A stretch of DNA of 64,000 nt. It comes from Streptomyces sp. cf386. Its GTDB lineage: Bacteria; Actinomycetota; Actinomycetes; Streptomycetales; Streptomycetaceae. The DNA is taken from positions 374,850 to 438,849 of the forward strand of contig NZ_FNHV01000008.1 of NCBI RefSeq assembly GCF_900103585.1. Direction: 5' to 3'. The translations under genes and the position numbers were made by a program. The notes under the pieces are model-generated. The model saw only the letters and a list, made by a program, of their open reading frames with translations. It was not told the DNA's origin and made no database searches. Positions 17,595 to 26,854 of this stretch are shown in pieces. How positions within the stretch are numbered: the first letter of the stretch is position 1; every line of letters begins with the position of its first letter.

Positions 17595-18440
17595 ATGAGC
17601 AGCCGTGAGGACGAGGCGCTCGCGCAGGCCGCCGTGACCGCGCTGACCGGGCAGTTGGCCCTGGCTCCCAAGCCGGGCCTGCCCGATCCGCGTGACCTCG
17701 GCGCCCGCGTCACCCGCCGGGACCACCGCATGCTGCGCTGGTCGGCCAAGTCGCTCGCGCCGGGCCTCGCGGCGATGGCCGCCGCCGCCCGGCGCACGGG
17801 CGAGCCGACGCCGGGGCTCCGTACGGAACTCGGCGCGATCGGCAGGTGCACCGAACACTCCGTGCACCTCGCCGGTGGCGGTCACCGGGGCGCGCTGTGG
17901 GCGCTCGGCCTGCTGGTAGCCGCGGCCGCGCTCGACCCCCGGGCCGGTGCGCGGGACGTCGCCGCGACCGCCAAGCGCATCGCCGCGCACACCGACAAGC
18001 GTGCCCCGCGCAAGCCCTCCCGGGGCTCCTCGGTGTCCGCGAAGTACGGCGCCGCCGGGGCGCGGGGCGAGGCACGGGCCGGATTCCCGCACGTACGGCG
18101 GGCGTTGGACGCGCTCACCGAAGCCCGCTCGGCCGGCGCCACGGAGGAACAGGCCCGTCTGGACGCCCTGCTCACCGTGATGGCCACCCTCCAGGACACC
18201 GAACTGCTCTACGCCGCGGGCCCCCTCGGACTGCGGCACGTCCAGGCGGGTGCCCGCGGAGTCCTGGAAGCGGGCGGCACGGCCACCGAGGCCGGCGCAC
18301 AGGCCCTGACCGCCCTCGACACCGACCTCCACGCGCGCGCGTGGAGCCCGCGGGGGAGCGCGGGGCTGTTCGCGGGGGCGCTCTTCCTGGACTCACTGCC
18401 GGTCAGCCAGTCCGCCGGCACACGAGCGAGGGCCGCCTGA
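17595..18440 (+). CDS. CitG/MdcB-like triphosphoribosyl-dephospho-CoA synthase family protein
   Basis: 281 residues. Conserved blocks of the CitG/MdcB family can be seen: 'LALAPKPGLPDPRDLGAR' near residue 20, 'DHRMLRWSAKSL', 'GGGHRGALWALGLLVAA' near 94, and 'EARAGFPHVRRAL'. The usual partner genes of citrate or malonate lyase are not present, so a classical role in making their prosthetic group is unlikely, and the actual substrate is uncertain. It begins 11 bp after the dioxygenase stop with a GGGGG ribosome-binding site, so both are one operon. Confidence 0.72.
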   Translation: MSSREDEALAQAAVTALTGQLALAPKPGLPDPRDLGARVTRRDHRMLRWSAKSLAPGLAAMAAAARRTGEPTPGLRTELGAIGRCTEHSVHLAGGGHRGALWALGLLVAAAALDPRAGARDVAATAKRIAAHTDKRAPRKPSRGSSVSAKYGAAGARGEARAGFPHVRRALDALTEARSAGATEEQARLDALLTVMATLQDTELLYAAGPLGLRHVQAGARGVLEAGGTATEAGAQALTALDTDLHARAWSPRGSAGLFAGALFLDSLPVSQSAGTRARAA

Positions 18441-18485
18441 CCCGCCCCGCCACACCCGCCGGCCCGTCGGGCCTTCACGAACGGC

Positions 18486-18517
18486 GATGGCCGGGCACCC
18501 TCCGGGCCCCGGCCATC
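18486..18517. terminator. bidirectional terminator between converging genes
   Basis: GATGGCCGGG (18486-18495) pairs with CCCGGCCATC (18508-18517) across a 12-nt loop. It lies in the 94-bp gap where the CitG-like and aminopeptidase P genes converge. Confidence 0.7.
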
Positions 18518-18534
18518 CATCCCTCGATCCGACG

Positions 18535-20001
18535 TCAGCCCTTCAGGCCGGCCATCCAGATCTCCACCTCGTCCGACCGCCGAGGCAGCCCGTCGCTGAG
18601 ATTCCGGTTGCCGTCCTCGGTCACCAGGATGTCGTCCTCGATCCGCACCCCGATGCCCCGGTACTCCTCCGGCACGGTCAGGTCATCGGCCTGGAAGTAC
18701 AGCCCCGGCTCGACGGTGAGCACCATGCCGGGCTCCAGCACACCCTCGACATACGTCTCGGTCCGCGCGGCGGCACAGTCGTGCACGTCCATGCCGAGCA
18801 TGTGCCCGGTCCCGTGCAGCGTCCACCGCCGCTGCAGGCCCAGCTCCAGGACCCGCTCCACCGGCCCCTCGACAAGCCCCCACTCGACGAGCCGCTCGGT
18901 CAGCACACGCTGCGCCGCGTCATGGAAGTCCCGGTACTTCGCACCCGGCTTCACGGCCGCGATACCGGCCTCCTGGGCGTCGTACACGGCGTCGTAGATC
19001 TTCTTCTGGATCTCGCTGTACCGGCCGTCGATCGGCAGCGTGCGCGTGACGTCGGCGGTGTAGTACGTGTGCGTCTCGACGCCCGCGTCGAGGAGCAGCA
19101 GATCACCGGAGCGCACGGGCCCGTCGTTGCGCACCCAGTGCAGCGTGCAGGCGTGCGGACCGGCCGCGCAGATGGAGCCGTAGCCGACGTCGTTGCCCTC
19201 CACGCGCGCGCGGAGGAAGAACGTGCCCTCGATGTAGCGCTCGGAAGTCGCCTCGGCCTTGTCGAGGACCTTCACCACGTCCTCGAAGCCGCGCACGGTC
19301 GAGTCGACGGCCTTCTGCAGTTCGCCGATCTCGAACGCGTCCTTGACCAGCCGCGCCTCCGACAGGAAGACCCGCAGTTCCTCGTCCCGCTCGGCGGTGA
19401 CCTTGTCGGTCAGTGCGGCCTCTATGCCGGCGTCGTAGCTCCGTACGACCCGCACCGGACCCGTCGCCTCCCGGAGCTTGTCCGCCAGCTCGCGCACGTC
19501 GGACGCGGGGATGCCGTACAGCTTCCCCGCCTCGGTGAGCGAGTGCCGGCGGCCGACCCACAGCTCGCCCTGGCCGGAGAGCCAGAACTCGCCGTTCTCG
19601 CGGTCGGAGCGCGGCAGCAGGTAGATCGTCGCCTTGTGACCGCCGTCGACGGGCTCCAGGACGAGCACGCCGTCCTCGGTCTGGTTGCCGGTGAGGTACG
19701 CGTACTCGACCGAGGCGCGGAAGGGGTACTCGGTGTCGTTCGACCGCGTCTTCAGGTTGCCCGCCGGGATCACCAGCCGCTCACCCGGGAACCGCGCCGA
19801 CAGCGCGGCACGCCGCGCGGCGGTCTCGGCGGCCTGGGGAATCGGCGCGAGGTCGCGCAGCTCCGTGTCGGCCCAGCCGGACTGCATGTTCTCGGCAAGC
19901 TCGTCGGACACGCCCGGGTACAGGCCGTTCTTGCGCTGCTTGATGGGCTCCTCAGACTCAGTCTCCGGGGTCTCCGGGGTGAGCTCGTCGGCCACGGTCA
20001 T
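18535..20001 (-). CDS. pepP: Xaa-Pro aminopeptidase (aminopeptidase P)
   Basis: 488 residues, the normal two-domain size. The N-terminal domain covers about 40-210 and the M24 pita-bread catalytic domain follows. Metal ligands: 'LLLLDAGVETHTYYTADVTR' (two Asp), 'LHGTGHMLGMDVHD' (His), 'MVLTVEPGLYF' (Glu) and 'GVRIEDDILVTEDG' (Glu). It removes N-terminal residues before proline in the cytoplasm. ATG 20001 is preceded by GGAGGATGACC. It is a second M24 enzyme in the window, unlike the short one at 116. Confidence 0.94.
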   Translation of the reverse strand: MTVADELTPETPETESEEPIKQRKNGLYPGVSDELAENMQSGWADTELRDLAPIPQAAETAARRAALSARFPGERLVIPAGNLKTRSNDTEYPFRASVEYAYLTGNQTEDGVLVLEPVDGGHKATIYLLPRSDRENGEFWLSGQGELWVGRRHSLTEAGKLYGIPASDVRELADKLREATGPVRVVRSYDAGIEAALTDKVTAERDEELRVFLSEARLVKDAFEIGELQKAVDSTVRGFEDVVKVLDKAEATSERYIEGTFFLRARVEGNDVGYGSICAAGPHACTLHWVRNDGPVRSGDLLLLDAGVETHTYYTADVTRTLPIDGRYSEIQKKIYDAVYDAQEAGIAAVKPGAKYRDFHDAAQRVLTERLVEWGLVEGPVERVLELGLQRRWTLHGTGHMLGMDVHDCAAARTETYVEGVLEPGMVLTVEPGLYFQADDLTVPEEYRGIGVRIEDDILVTEDGNRNLSDGLPRRSDEVEIWMAGLKG

Positions 20002-20191
20002 CCTCCTCGATACGGCACTGGACCCCCTCCATCGTACGGTCGTACGGAAGGGGGCCCAGGGGCGAATGGCCTGTTACACGGCAATCGACGGCCGCTGTTA
20101 TGTGCCTCACTGTTCGCCTGTTATGGGCGACTACGCGCGCGTGGCGGCCGGCTACACGAAGCGAACCAGTCGAAGCGAACGGCGAAGCGAC

Positions 20192-21703
20192 CTACTCGAA
20201 GCGGGCCGCCAGCAGGACGACGTCCTCCTCGTCGTCCGCCAGGTCGAGCCCGTCCGGCAGCACGGTCCGCAGGACGTGGTCGACGACGGCGTCCGGGTCG
20301 TGCCGGATCGCCCTGGGCACGCCGGCCGCAGCCGAGTGCAGCCGGGCGAAGGCGCGGTCGGTGGGGTCGCCGGTGCGGTGCAGCAGCCCGTCGGTGTACA
20401 GCAGAACCGTCTCTCCGGCTTCCGCCGTCATCTCCACGCTCGGCGCCTCCCAGCAGGCCAGCATGCCCAGCGGCGCGGACACGGACGTCTCCACGAACTC
20501 CGTGCGCCGATCGCCGATCAGCAGTGGCGGGGTGTGCCCGGCACCGGCGAGCGTGATCTTGCGCAGGGCGGGCTCGCAGTAGGCGAACAGGGCGGTGGCG
20601 GAGCGGGCCGGCTCGGTGAGTCTGAGCAGCAGTTCCAGGTCGGACAGGACCGCGACCGGGTCCTCGCCCTCCATGACGGCGTACGCCCGCAGGCTCGCCC
20701 TGAGCCGGCCCATCGCGGCGACCGCGCTGGGCCCGGACCCGGTCACCGAGCCGACCGCAAGGCCGAGCGCGGCGTCCGGCAGCGGCAGCGCGTCGTACCA
20801 GTCGCCGCCCCCGCGCGGGCCGGTGCGGTGCCGGGCTGCCAACTGGACGCCGGCCATGCGCGGCAGCCGGGACGGGAGCAGTTCCTCGGCCATCGTCCGC
20901 ATGCACGCGCGCGTGCGCTCGACTTCGAGGAGCCGGGCCAGGTGCTCGGTGGCGTAGCGGGTGTACAGGCCGACGAGGTGACGCTGGCGCTCGGCCGGTT
21001 CGGCGGGCTCGTCGTACAGCCACACGGCGGCGCCGAGGCGCCCGGCGGCGTCGGTGGACAGGGGGAGGGCGTAGCTGGCGGCGTAGCCGAGGCGTGCGGC
21101 CACCTCGCGGTGGCGGGGGTCGAGCTGGTCCTCGGCCAACAGGTCGGGCTCGGCGATCTCCCCGTCGCCGCCCGGGAGGCCGTCGAGGATCCTGCCGTAC
21201 GACATCACGCTGCGCGGCACGGTCTCGATGTGTCCGAGGTCGGCCCGGGCGAGGCCCAGCCCGATCGTCGTGTCGGGGCCCAGCCCGTCCGCCGGTTCCA
21301 GTACGACGAGACCGCGCCGGGCGCCCACGAGGGCGGACCCGGCGCGCAGGATTTCCTCTATGGCCTCGGCGAGCGTGTCCGTGCGGGCCAGGCGCTCGGT
21401 GAGTTCGTGGAGTGTCGTGAGGTCCGAGACCCAGCCGGCGAGACGGTCCTGGAGGACCAACCCTGGTGGGTTGGGTGGCGGGACCGCTGAGGCACCCGAG
21501 GCCGCGTGCGCGGGCGCGACAGTGTGTGCGGGCGAGGGAACCGTCGAATCGATTCCGGCCACTTTCGGAGGGTGGGGAGCGTTCATGGCGTCCGGCTTTC
21601 CGACCGGTGCGTATTGCTCAAAAGCATCGCAAACCCCCATGTCATTCTGCGCCGCTAGCAGTGTCTCCACATGTACACGCACTCGTAAGGGGATGTCCAG
21701 CAT
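20192..21703 (-). CDS. GAF-domain PP2C/SpoIIE-type serine phosphatase
   Basis: 503 residues. The N-terminal helix 'VRVHVETLLAAQNDMGVCD' is followed by a low-complexity linker, a GAF domain (about 90-260), then a PP2C domain with metal-binding Asp in 'RGGGDWYDALPLPD', 'VLLYTDGLLHRTG' and the final 'DDEEDVVLLAARFE'. Such proteins dephosphorylate anti-sigma antagonists. I start it at ATG 21703 (MLDIPLRVRV); the frame stays open to 21841, but the extra residues have no family look. Confidence 0.88.
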   Translation of the reverse strand: MLDIPLRVRVHVETLLAAQNDMGVCDAFEQYAPVGKPDAMNAPHPPKVAGIDSTVPSPAHTVAPAHAASGASAVPPPNPPGLVLQDRLAGWVSDLTTLHELTERLARTDTLAEAIEEILRAGSALVGARRGLVVLEPADGLGPDTTIGLGLARADLGHIETVPRSVMSYGRILDGLPGGDGEIAEPDLLAEDQLDPRHREVAARLGYAASYALPLSTDAAGRLGAAVWLYDEPAEPAERQRHLVGLYTRYATEHLARLLEVERTRACMRTMAEELLPSRLPRMAGVQLAARHRTGPRGGGDWYDALPLPDAALGLAVGSVTGSGPSAVAAMGRLRASLRAYAVMEGEDPVAVLSDLELLLRLTEPARSATALFAYCEPALRKITLAGAGHTPPLLIGDRRTEFVETSVSAPLGMLACWEAPSVEMTAEAGETVLLYTDGLLHRTGDPTDRAFARLHSAAAGVPRAIRHDPDAVVDHVLRTVLPDGLDLADDEEDVVLLAARFE

Positions 21704-22206
21704 TGTCCTGCTGGGATTCCTGGTGTCCGTGGGCAACCAGAGCAGTCGTCGTAGATCTCTTGCACAAAGGCAAAGTTGGCTTAAAACTGTGGCAGGGAAG
21801 GGGGTATTGCGGTCGACTGGTTTCGCTCCACAGAGCGTCACAGCGGTCGTGATGGGTACGTACTCGGTGAAGGCCAGGGGTGGTTGACAACCACCCGGAA
21901 CCTGGTGACGGACCCGGGCGTCTTAGCCACCGACGGCCGTGCCCCATCCTCCCGTGGCGGAGGCGAAGAGAAATACGCGGGACAGCAAAACGCCAGACTT
22001 CGCCACCCCACGCCACGCCCATGCTTTTGCCAGACGCAGTATGGACGGGGCTGCCGCGGACGCAGCCAACGCTCGACCCATAGGGGTTTCCCTTGCCCAG
22101 GGCAGGGGTGTGATGCGCCATTAGGTACGCACAGTGAAGTGATCGACACATGGTGTGATGTGGCCCACGGTGTTGCCAGCGGTGCAACGGAAAGGAACGA
22201 GCGCTC
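21704..22206. other. 503-bp gene-free divergent region
   Basis: No frame here looks coding. Features seen: a hairpin GGGTGGTT (21878-21885) with AACCACCC (21889-21896), loop GAC, and an A/T-richer segment at about 21765-21800. It holds the promoters of the divergent phosphatase and Prim-Pol genes, but is longer than two promoters need. Confidence 0.5.
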
Positions 22207-22866
22207 ATGCGCGAGATCCTCGGAAAGCGACGCAGGCTCCTGCGCGGCGACGGGAGGCCTGAGGTGATCAGCGCGGCCCTGACCTTCGCGACTCAATGGC
22301 AGTGGCCCGTACTTCCGGGCGTGGCGGCGGATCCGCAGAAGCGGGATCGCTGCGGTTGTCCGGACCCCGAGTGCACGGTGCCCGGTGCCCACCCCTTCGA
22401 CCCCGGCCTCCTCGCGGCGACCACCGACGAGCGCATGGTGCGCTGGTGGTGGGGCAACCGGCCCGCGGCCCCGATCATCCTCGCCACCGGCGGCACGGCG
22501 CCCTGCGCGGTCAGCCTCCCCGCCCTGCCGGCGGCGCACGCCCTCACCGCACTCGACCGCATGGGCATGCGCCTCGGCCCGGTCGTCGCCTCGCCCGCCC
22601 GCTGGGCGATCCTGGTGAAGCCGTACTCCATGGAGCAGCTGGGCGAACTGCTGTACGCCAAGGACTTCGTCCCGGGCTCCCTGCGCTTCCACGGCGAGGG
22701 CGGCTATCTCGCCCTGCCCCCGTCCGAGACGGGCCAGGGCCCCATCAGCTGGCAGCGCGCCCCGCTGCCCGGCTCGGCCTCCCCTTGGGTGCCCGATGTG
22801 GAGGCCGTGGTGGACGCCGTGGTCGAGGCCCTCACTCGTACGGGTGTGAGCGCACCCGAGTTGTAG
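22207..22866 (+). CDS. bifunctional primase/polymerase (Prim-Pol N-domain) protein
   Basis: 219 residues with the N-terminal layout of actinobacterial Prim-Pol/AEP proteins: 'AALTFATQWQWPVLPGVAAD', a Cys/His cluster 'RCGCPDPECTVPGAHPFDPG' and 'MVRWWWGNRPAAPIILATGG'. The catalytic DxD pair of active Prim-Pols is not evident (the position reads 'ILATGGTAPC'), so this copy may be inactive or regulatory. AAAGGAACGAG precedes ATG 22207. It is chromosomal, well away from the mobile element. Confidence 0.75.
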   Translation: MREILGKRRRLLRGDGRPEVISAALTFATQWQWPVLPGVAADPQKRDRCGCPDPECTVPGAHPFDPGLLAATTDERMVRWWWGNRPAAPIILATGGTAPCAVSLPALPAAHALTALDRMGMRLGPVVASPARWAILVKPYSMEQLGELLYAKDFVPGSLRFHGEGGYLALPPSETGQGPISWQRAPLPGSASPWVPDVEAVVDAVVEALTRTGVSAPEL

Positions 22867-22922
22867 GGGTGTCCGGCGCGCGCGGAACGGGACACGCGCG
22901 CGTGGTCGTTACATTCCGCTGT

Positions 22923-23540
22923 ATGCCCCGTCACGCTGAGACACGCCGCCCCGGCTCAGGAAAGATCCGTCTGTTCGCCCTCACCGGCGTCGTGGTGGGC
23001 GCGGTCGCGCTGCCGCTGGCCGTCGCCTCCGCGGGACCCGTGGGCGAGGAGGAGCGCGCCCTCGGCCATACGTCACGCAAGTCCGAGCGCCCTTCGGTAC
23101 GTCCCTCGCCCGCCACCGACGCCAAAGGGCGCTCCGCCGAGCCCGACGACTCCCCGCTGCTGCTCGGCCTGGGCCTGGCCACCGCCACCCGCTGCGGCCC
23201 CGAGCTCACCTCTCCGGAGGGCATCGAGGCGCAGACCTGTGTCCTCACGCAGGGTGAGGAGACCTGGGCGCGCACGTACTTCCGCAACGCGACCGGCGGC
23301 GCGCTGGACTCCGTGCTGAGCCTCATGGGGCCCGGTGGACGCACCGTGCAGATGCGCTGCGCCGGGGGCGCCGAGGACGAGCCGGGCACGTGCGAGACGC
23401 CCCGGCGGCCCACTCTGGGGAGTCTGGACGCCTACACGGCGGTCGCGGAATTCGCTGGGCGGGCCGGGAACGGGCCGCTGCTGCTGCGCGCCGCGAGCAA
23501 CTCCGTACCGGACAATTCCACGGCGTCCACGGGCCGTTGA
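22923..23540 (+). CDS. putative exported/membrane-anchored hypothetical protein
   Basis: 205 residues. A basic N-terminus 'MPRHAETRRPGSGKIRLFAL' leads into a hydrophobic segment 'TGVVVGAVALPLAVASAG' (about 20-37), read as a signal peptide or anchor. The extracellular part contains four Cys (in 'RCGPELTS', 'QTCVLTQG', 'QMRCAGG' and 'GTCETP'), which could form two disulfides. No domain is recognised. It follows the Prim-Pol gene by 56 bp, and a CACGCGCGCGTG palindrome lies between them. Confidence 0.65.
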   Translation: MPRHAETRRPGSGKIRLFALTGVVVGAVALPLAVASAGPVGEEERALGHTSRKSERPSVRPSPATDAKGRSAEPDDSPLLLGLGLATATRCGPELTSPEGIEAQTCVLTQGEETWARTYFRNATGGALDSVLSLMGPGGRTVQMRCAGGAEDEPGTCETPRRPTLGSLDAYTAVAEFAGRAGNGPLLLRAASNSVPDNSTASTGR

Positions 23541-23783
23541 CACGCGACGTCATTCTGTCAATGACCGCGCGCATGGAAAGACCCGGTTGCTGGCGACGGG
23601 GGATGCACCAGCAACCGGGCTAATGGAACGGTAACAAGAGATCGGCGGTTCGCAAATTCGATCCGGGCTTTCAAGTCACGGATTCCCTTGCTCCGCTTGG
23701 GAGTTGTGATCGGATTCACCCCTCCCGCGAGGGCCGGTTCGGCTGAACGGCCGTTCAGCCGAACCGGATCTCCAACCTGTGTG

Positions 23784-24773
23784 TCAGCTGAGCGTGACCT
23801 GCCGGTTGGTCAGGCCGCCACGCGCGCGGCGCTCGTCCGCGGTGAGCGGAGCGTCCGTCGCCAGGGCCGCGGCGAGGCGCTCGGCGAACTCGGCCGCCGG
23901 CTTCTCCACGTCCTCCGCGCCGATCTCGCTCGGCAGGTCCCAGACCGGCACGGTGAGGCCGTGAGCGCGGAAGGAACCGACAAGCCGGGTGCCCTCGCCG
24001 AGGCTCGACCTCCCGGCCGCGTGCAGCCGCGCGAGAGCGTCCAGAAGCTGCTCCTCGGGGTGCGGCATGACCCAGCGCAGGTGGTTCTTCTCCGGCGTCT
24101 CGCACCAGTAGGCGGCGTCCACGCCGGTCAGCTTCACGGTCGGGATGGCCGCGGCGTTGGCCCGCTCCAGGGAGGCGGACACCTCCGGAGTGGCGTTCTC
24201 CGCGTCCGGGACCCAGAACTCGAAGCCCGAGTGCACAACTGGCTCGAACGCGCCTTCGGGGTCGAGCAGATCCTGCAGTCGCGGACCGTCGGCCGGGGCG
24301 CGGCGGCCCTGGATCGGCGTGCCGGGCTGGGCGATGAGGGCCTGCTGGAGGGTGTCGGCGAGATCGCGGCTGATGTCGCCCGACGCCGTGTCGTTCTGCA
24401 GGCCGAGCAGCACCGAGCCGTCGTCACGGCGCAGGGCCGGCCAGGCCATCGGCAGGACGGTGGCGAGGGTGACCGACGGGACGCCCTCGGGGAGGCCGCC
24501 CTTCAGGGGCAGCTCGACGGTGGCGGCCGGAACCAGTTCACGTAGGGCCACCCAGTCGCACTCGGACGGCAGCCCCTCGAACGGGCGGTGCACCAGCTCG
24601 GTCACCGCGTGGGCGGCGGCCCGGCCGTGACAGGCCTTGTAGCGGCGGCCACTGCCGCAGGGGCAGGGCTCGCGTGCGCCGACAACCGGAACCTGTCCAT
24701 CAGCGCCTACGGCGCGGGCCCCGTCGACGATCTGCGGGCGCTTGGCCTTGGTCTGAGGTCGCTTCTTGGCCAT
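23784..24773 (-). CDS. DUF5926-family protein with N-terminal SEC-C zinc motif
   Basis: 329 residues. The N-terminus is Lys/Arg-rich, then a SEC-C-type metal motif 'REPCPCGSGRRYKACHG' (residues ~34-50) binds Zn as in the SecA C-terminus. The rest, with 'SGFEFWVPDAENATPE' and 'YWCETPEKNHLRWVMPHPEE', is the conserved actinobacterial DUF5926 domain of unknown function. GGGAGACACCCACG precedes ATG 24773. It appears monocistronic. Confidence 0.82.
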   Translation of the reverse strand: MAKKRPQTKAKRPQIVDGARAVGADGQVPVVGAREPCPCGSGRRYKACHGRAAAHAVTELVHRPFEGLPSECDWVALRELVPAATVELPLKGGLPEGVPSVTLATVLPMAWPALRRDDGSVLLGLQNDTASGDISRDLADTLQQALIAQPGTPIQGRRAPADGPRLQDLLDPEGAFEPVVHSGFEFWVPDAENATPEVSASLERANAAAIPTVKLTGVDAAYWCETPEKNHLRWVMPHPEEQLLDALARLHAAGRSSLGEGTRLVGSFRAHGLTVPVWDLPSEIGAEDVEKPAAEFAERLAAALATDAPLTADERRARGGLTNRQVTLS

Positions 24774-24906
24774 CGTGGGTGTCTCCCGGTTACGGCTCGT
24801 CTGGTACGGCGCGAGCCTAGCCGTTCACGCCATGGCCGACGGGAGCCTGTGGACAACCCGCCGGGTCGTGTGCCGGACGGGGAGCCGTTTCGCGCAACCG
24901 GTGCGC

Positions 24907-25458
24907 TCAGTCCAGGTCGTCGAAGGCGTCCGCGAAGTCGAGGCCGGATATCGCGCCCACGGACGGGGCTGCGACGCGCGTAGCGAAGTCGTCGCGGCGG
25001 TGCCCGGCATCCGGATCATGCACGTCGTCGTGGACCACGACCCAGACCGTGACCTCGCCGCGGGCGTCGTCCCGTACACCCCAGTCGTCGGCCAGGGCGG
25101 TGATGATGTTCAGCCCGCGGCCGCCGTGTGCGGTGACCGAGGGCGTGGCTGGAGCCGGGCGGGTGGGCCCGCCGCCGTCCGTCACCTCGACCGTGAGTCT
25201 GCCGCTCGTGTCCACGCGCCATGCGGCCCGGACGTCGCCGTCCCCGGACAGCGCGTCGCCCAGTGGTCGGCCGTGTTTGCACGCGTTGCTCAAGAGTTCG
25301 GAAAGAATCAGTACGGCGTCGTCGATGACCGTTTCCGCAACCCCGCCCGTACGCAACTGCGAGCGCATACGGTGTCTTGCCTTACCCACGCCCGCAGGGC
25401 CATGGGGTACGGCCATGCTCGACGACGTGGGCACCTCCTGTGCCACCACCAACGCCAC
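24907..25458 (-). CDS. HATPase_c ATP-binding regulatory protein
   Basis: 183 residues from GTG 25458, which has a perfect AAAGGAGGT ribosome-binding site seven bases upstream; the frame is open 29 codons further but lacks any site. N-box 'VLILSELLSNACKHGRPLGD', G1 'EVTDGGGPTRP' and G2 'TAHGGRGLNIITALADDWG' mark an RsbW-like kinase fold. It is a second example of the class at 16058. The target sigma factor or antagonist is not apparent nearby. Confidence 0.87.
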   Translation of the reverse strand: MALVVAQEVPTSSSMAVPHGPAGVGKARHRMRSQLRTGGVAETVIDDAVLILSELLSNACKHGRPLGDALSGDGDVRAAWRVDTSGRLTVEVTDGGGPTRPAPATPSVTAHGGRGLNIITALADDWGVRDDARGEVTVWVVVHDDVHDPDAGHRRDDFATRVAAPSVGAISGLDFADAFDDLD

Positions 25459-25748
25459 CCCCGAGACCTCCTTTGCCCCACGCCACGGTGTGGATGCCCC
25501 ATTGGCCTGTACCGGAAACCGGCCAATCAATGTCCGGTGACGCATTCACAACGATCGAATACGGACCGAACGCGCCGGAGCACTCCCTGTAGTCGACATG
25601 GCTGGAATTCGTCGGTGTGGCCGAGAGTGGAGGATGAGGCTGGTGGGACTCCGGGGTCAAGAGGTTGTGCAGGGATTGATGAGGTTTTAGTGGTTTCCGG
25701 GCGCGCGGTTTGCTCTGTGCACGCGCGCGTGTGTGTGTCACACGCGCG

Positions 25749-26576
25749 TCAGCGGCCGAGTTGGTGCAGCACCGCGCGCGGGCGGTTGGTGATGATGGCG
25801 TCGACGCCCAACTCGACGCAGAGGTCGACGTCCTGGGGTTCGTTCACGGTCCAGACGTGCACCTGGTGGCCGGCCCGCTTCAGGCGCTCCACATACGCCG
25901 GGTGATTGCGCACGATGCGGATCGAGGGGCCGGCGATATGGACGCCCGCCGGCAGTCGGCCGTCCCGCAGCCTGGGTGAGACGAACTGCATCAGATAGAC
26001 CGTCGGCAGGGTCGGCGAGGCGGCGCGCACGCGATGCAACGAGCGCGCCGAGAAGCTCATGACGCGCACCGGGGACTCCTCGTGCGTGACGGGCGCGTCC
26101 AGCCCGAAGCGCTTCAGCAGGTGCAGCAGCCGCTCCTCGACCTGTCCCGCCCACCGCGTCGGATGCTTGGTCTCGATCGCCATCTCCACCCGCCGCCCGG
26201 CGTCGGCGACGAGCTCCAGCAGCCGCTCCAGGGTGAGCACGGAGGTGTCCTCGGGGTCCTCCGGCCGGAACTCCCAGTCGGGCTCCTCGGCCCGGTTCTT
26301 CCACGAGTCACGGTTCTTCCGGGAGCCGAAGTCCAGGGCGGCGAGCTCGGCGAGCTCCAGGGCCGAGACCGCGCCGCGGCCGTTGGACGTCCGGTTGACG
26401 CGGCGGTCGTGCACGCAGACGAGATGACCGTCCGCGGTGAGGCGTACATCGCACTCGAGGGCGTCCGCACCGTCCTCGATCGCCTTCTTGTACGCGGCCA
26501 GGGTGTGCTCGGGAGCGTCTTCGGAGGCTCCGCGATGGGCGACGACTTGGGTCTGGTGCTGCCGTGCGTGGGTCAC
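25749..26576 (-). CDS. glycerophosphodiester phosphodiesterase family protein
   Basis: 275 residues. The GDPD catalytic fold starts 'VVAHRGASEDAPEHTLAAYK' with the catalytic His-Arg and Glu, then 'ADALECDVRLTADGHLVCVH' (Glu, Asp, His). The C-terminal strand block 'VHVWTVNEPQDVDLCVELG' is characteristic. It hydrolyses glycerophosphodiesters to glycerol-3-phosphate and an alcohol. It has no signal peptide, so is likely cytoplasmic. GTG 26576 is the only start fitting the family N-terminus, although its ribosome-binding site is weak. Confidence 0.9.
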   Translation of the reverse strand: MTHARQHQTQVVAHRGASEDAPEHTLAAYKKAIEDGADALECDVRLTADGHLVCVHDRRVNRTSNGRGAVSALELAELAALDFGSRKNRDSWKNRAEEPDWEFRPEDPEDTSVLTLERLLELVADAGRRVEMAIETKHPTRWAGQVEERLLHLLKRFGLDAPVTHEESPVRVMSFSARSLHRVRAASPTLPTVYLMQFVSPRLRDGRLPAGVHIAGPSIRIVRNHPAYVERLKRAGHQVHVWTVNEPQDVDLCVELGVDAIITNRPRAVLHQLGR

Positions 26577-26854
26577 CGCGTCATGGTGCCACCGTGCCGG
26601 GGCGGGCGTGCGACCGGAGGAGGAGTGAGGGTGCAGGGATTGCGCCCTATTAGTCCTACATGGGCAATATAAGGGTTGGCCGTGGACCCACAGCGACCGC
26701 TTATGGTGCTCTGACGGCCCGTGGGAAAAGCTGACGGCATACATAAAGGCATGCACAGCTGAAGCGCACCGACCGCCGACAAAGCACTGGCGAGCGTGAA
26801 CGGGCGTGACCGAGTGCGACCCCAGACAATAGCCGTGGATCGAGGAGAGAAGCT
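26577..26854. promoter_or_regulatory. divergent promoter region GDPD / HtrA
   Basis: 278 bp between divergent genes. A plausible pair for the plus strand is TTGCGC (26640-26645) with an A/T-rich CAATATAAG at about 26665; the 19-bp spacing is long. The 5' leader of the protease gene would then be about 180 nt. No clear stress-type GGAAC promoter was found. Confidence 0.3.

Noticed and set aside
18487..20556. 689-codon plus-strand frame opposite aminopeptidase P
   Set aside because: Shadow frame; the minus-strand protein has all M24 metal ligands.
24907..25545. Longer start (25545) for the HATPase gene
   Set aside because: GTG 25458 has a perfect AAAGGAGGT site, and the extra 29 residues show no family similarity.
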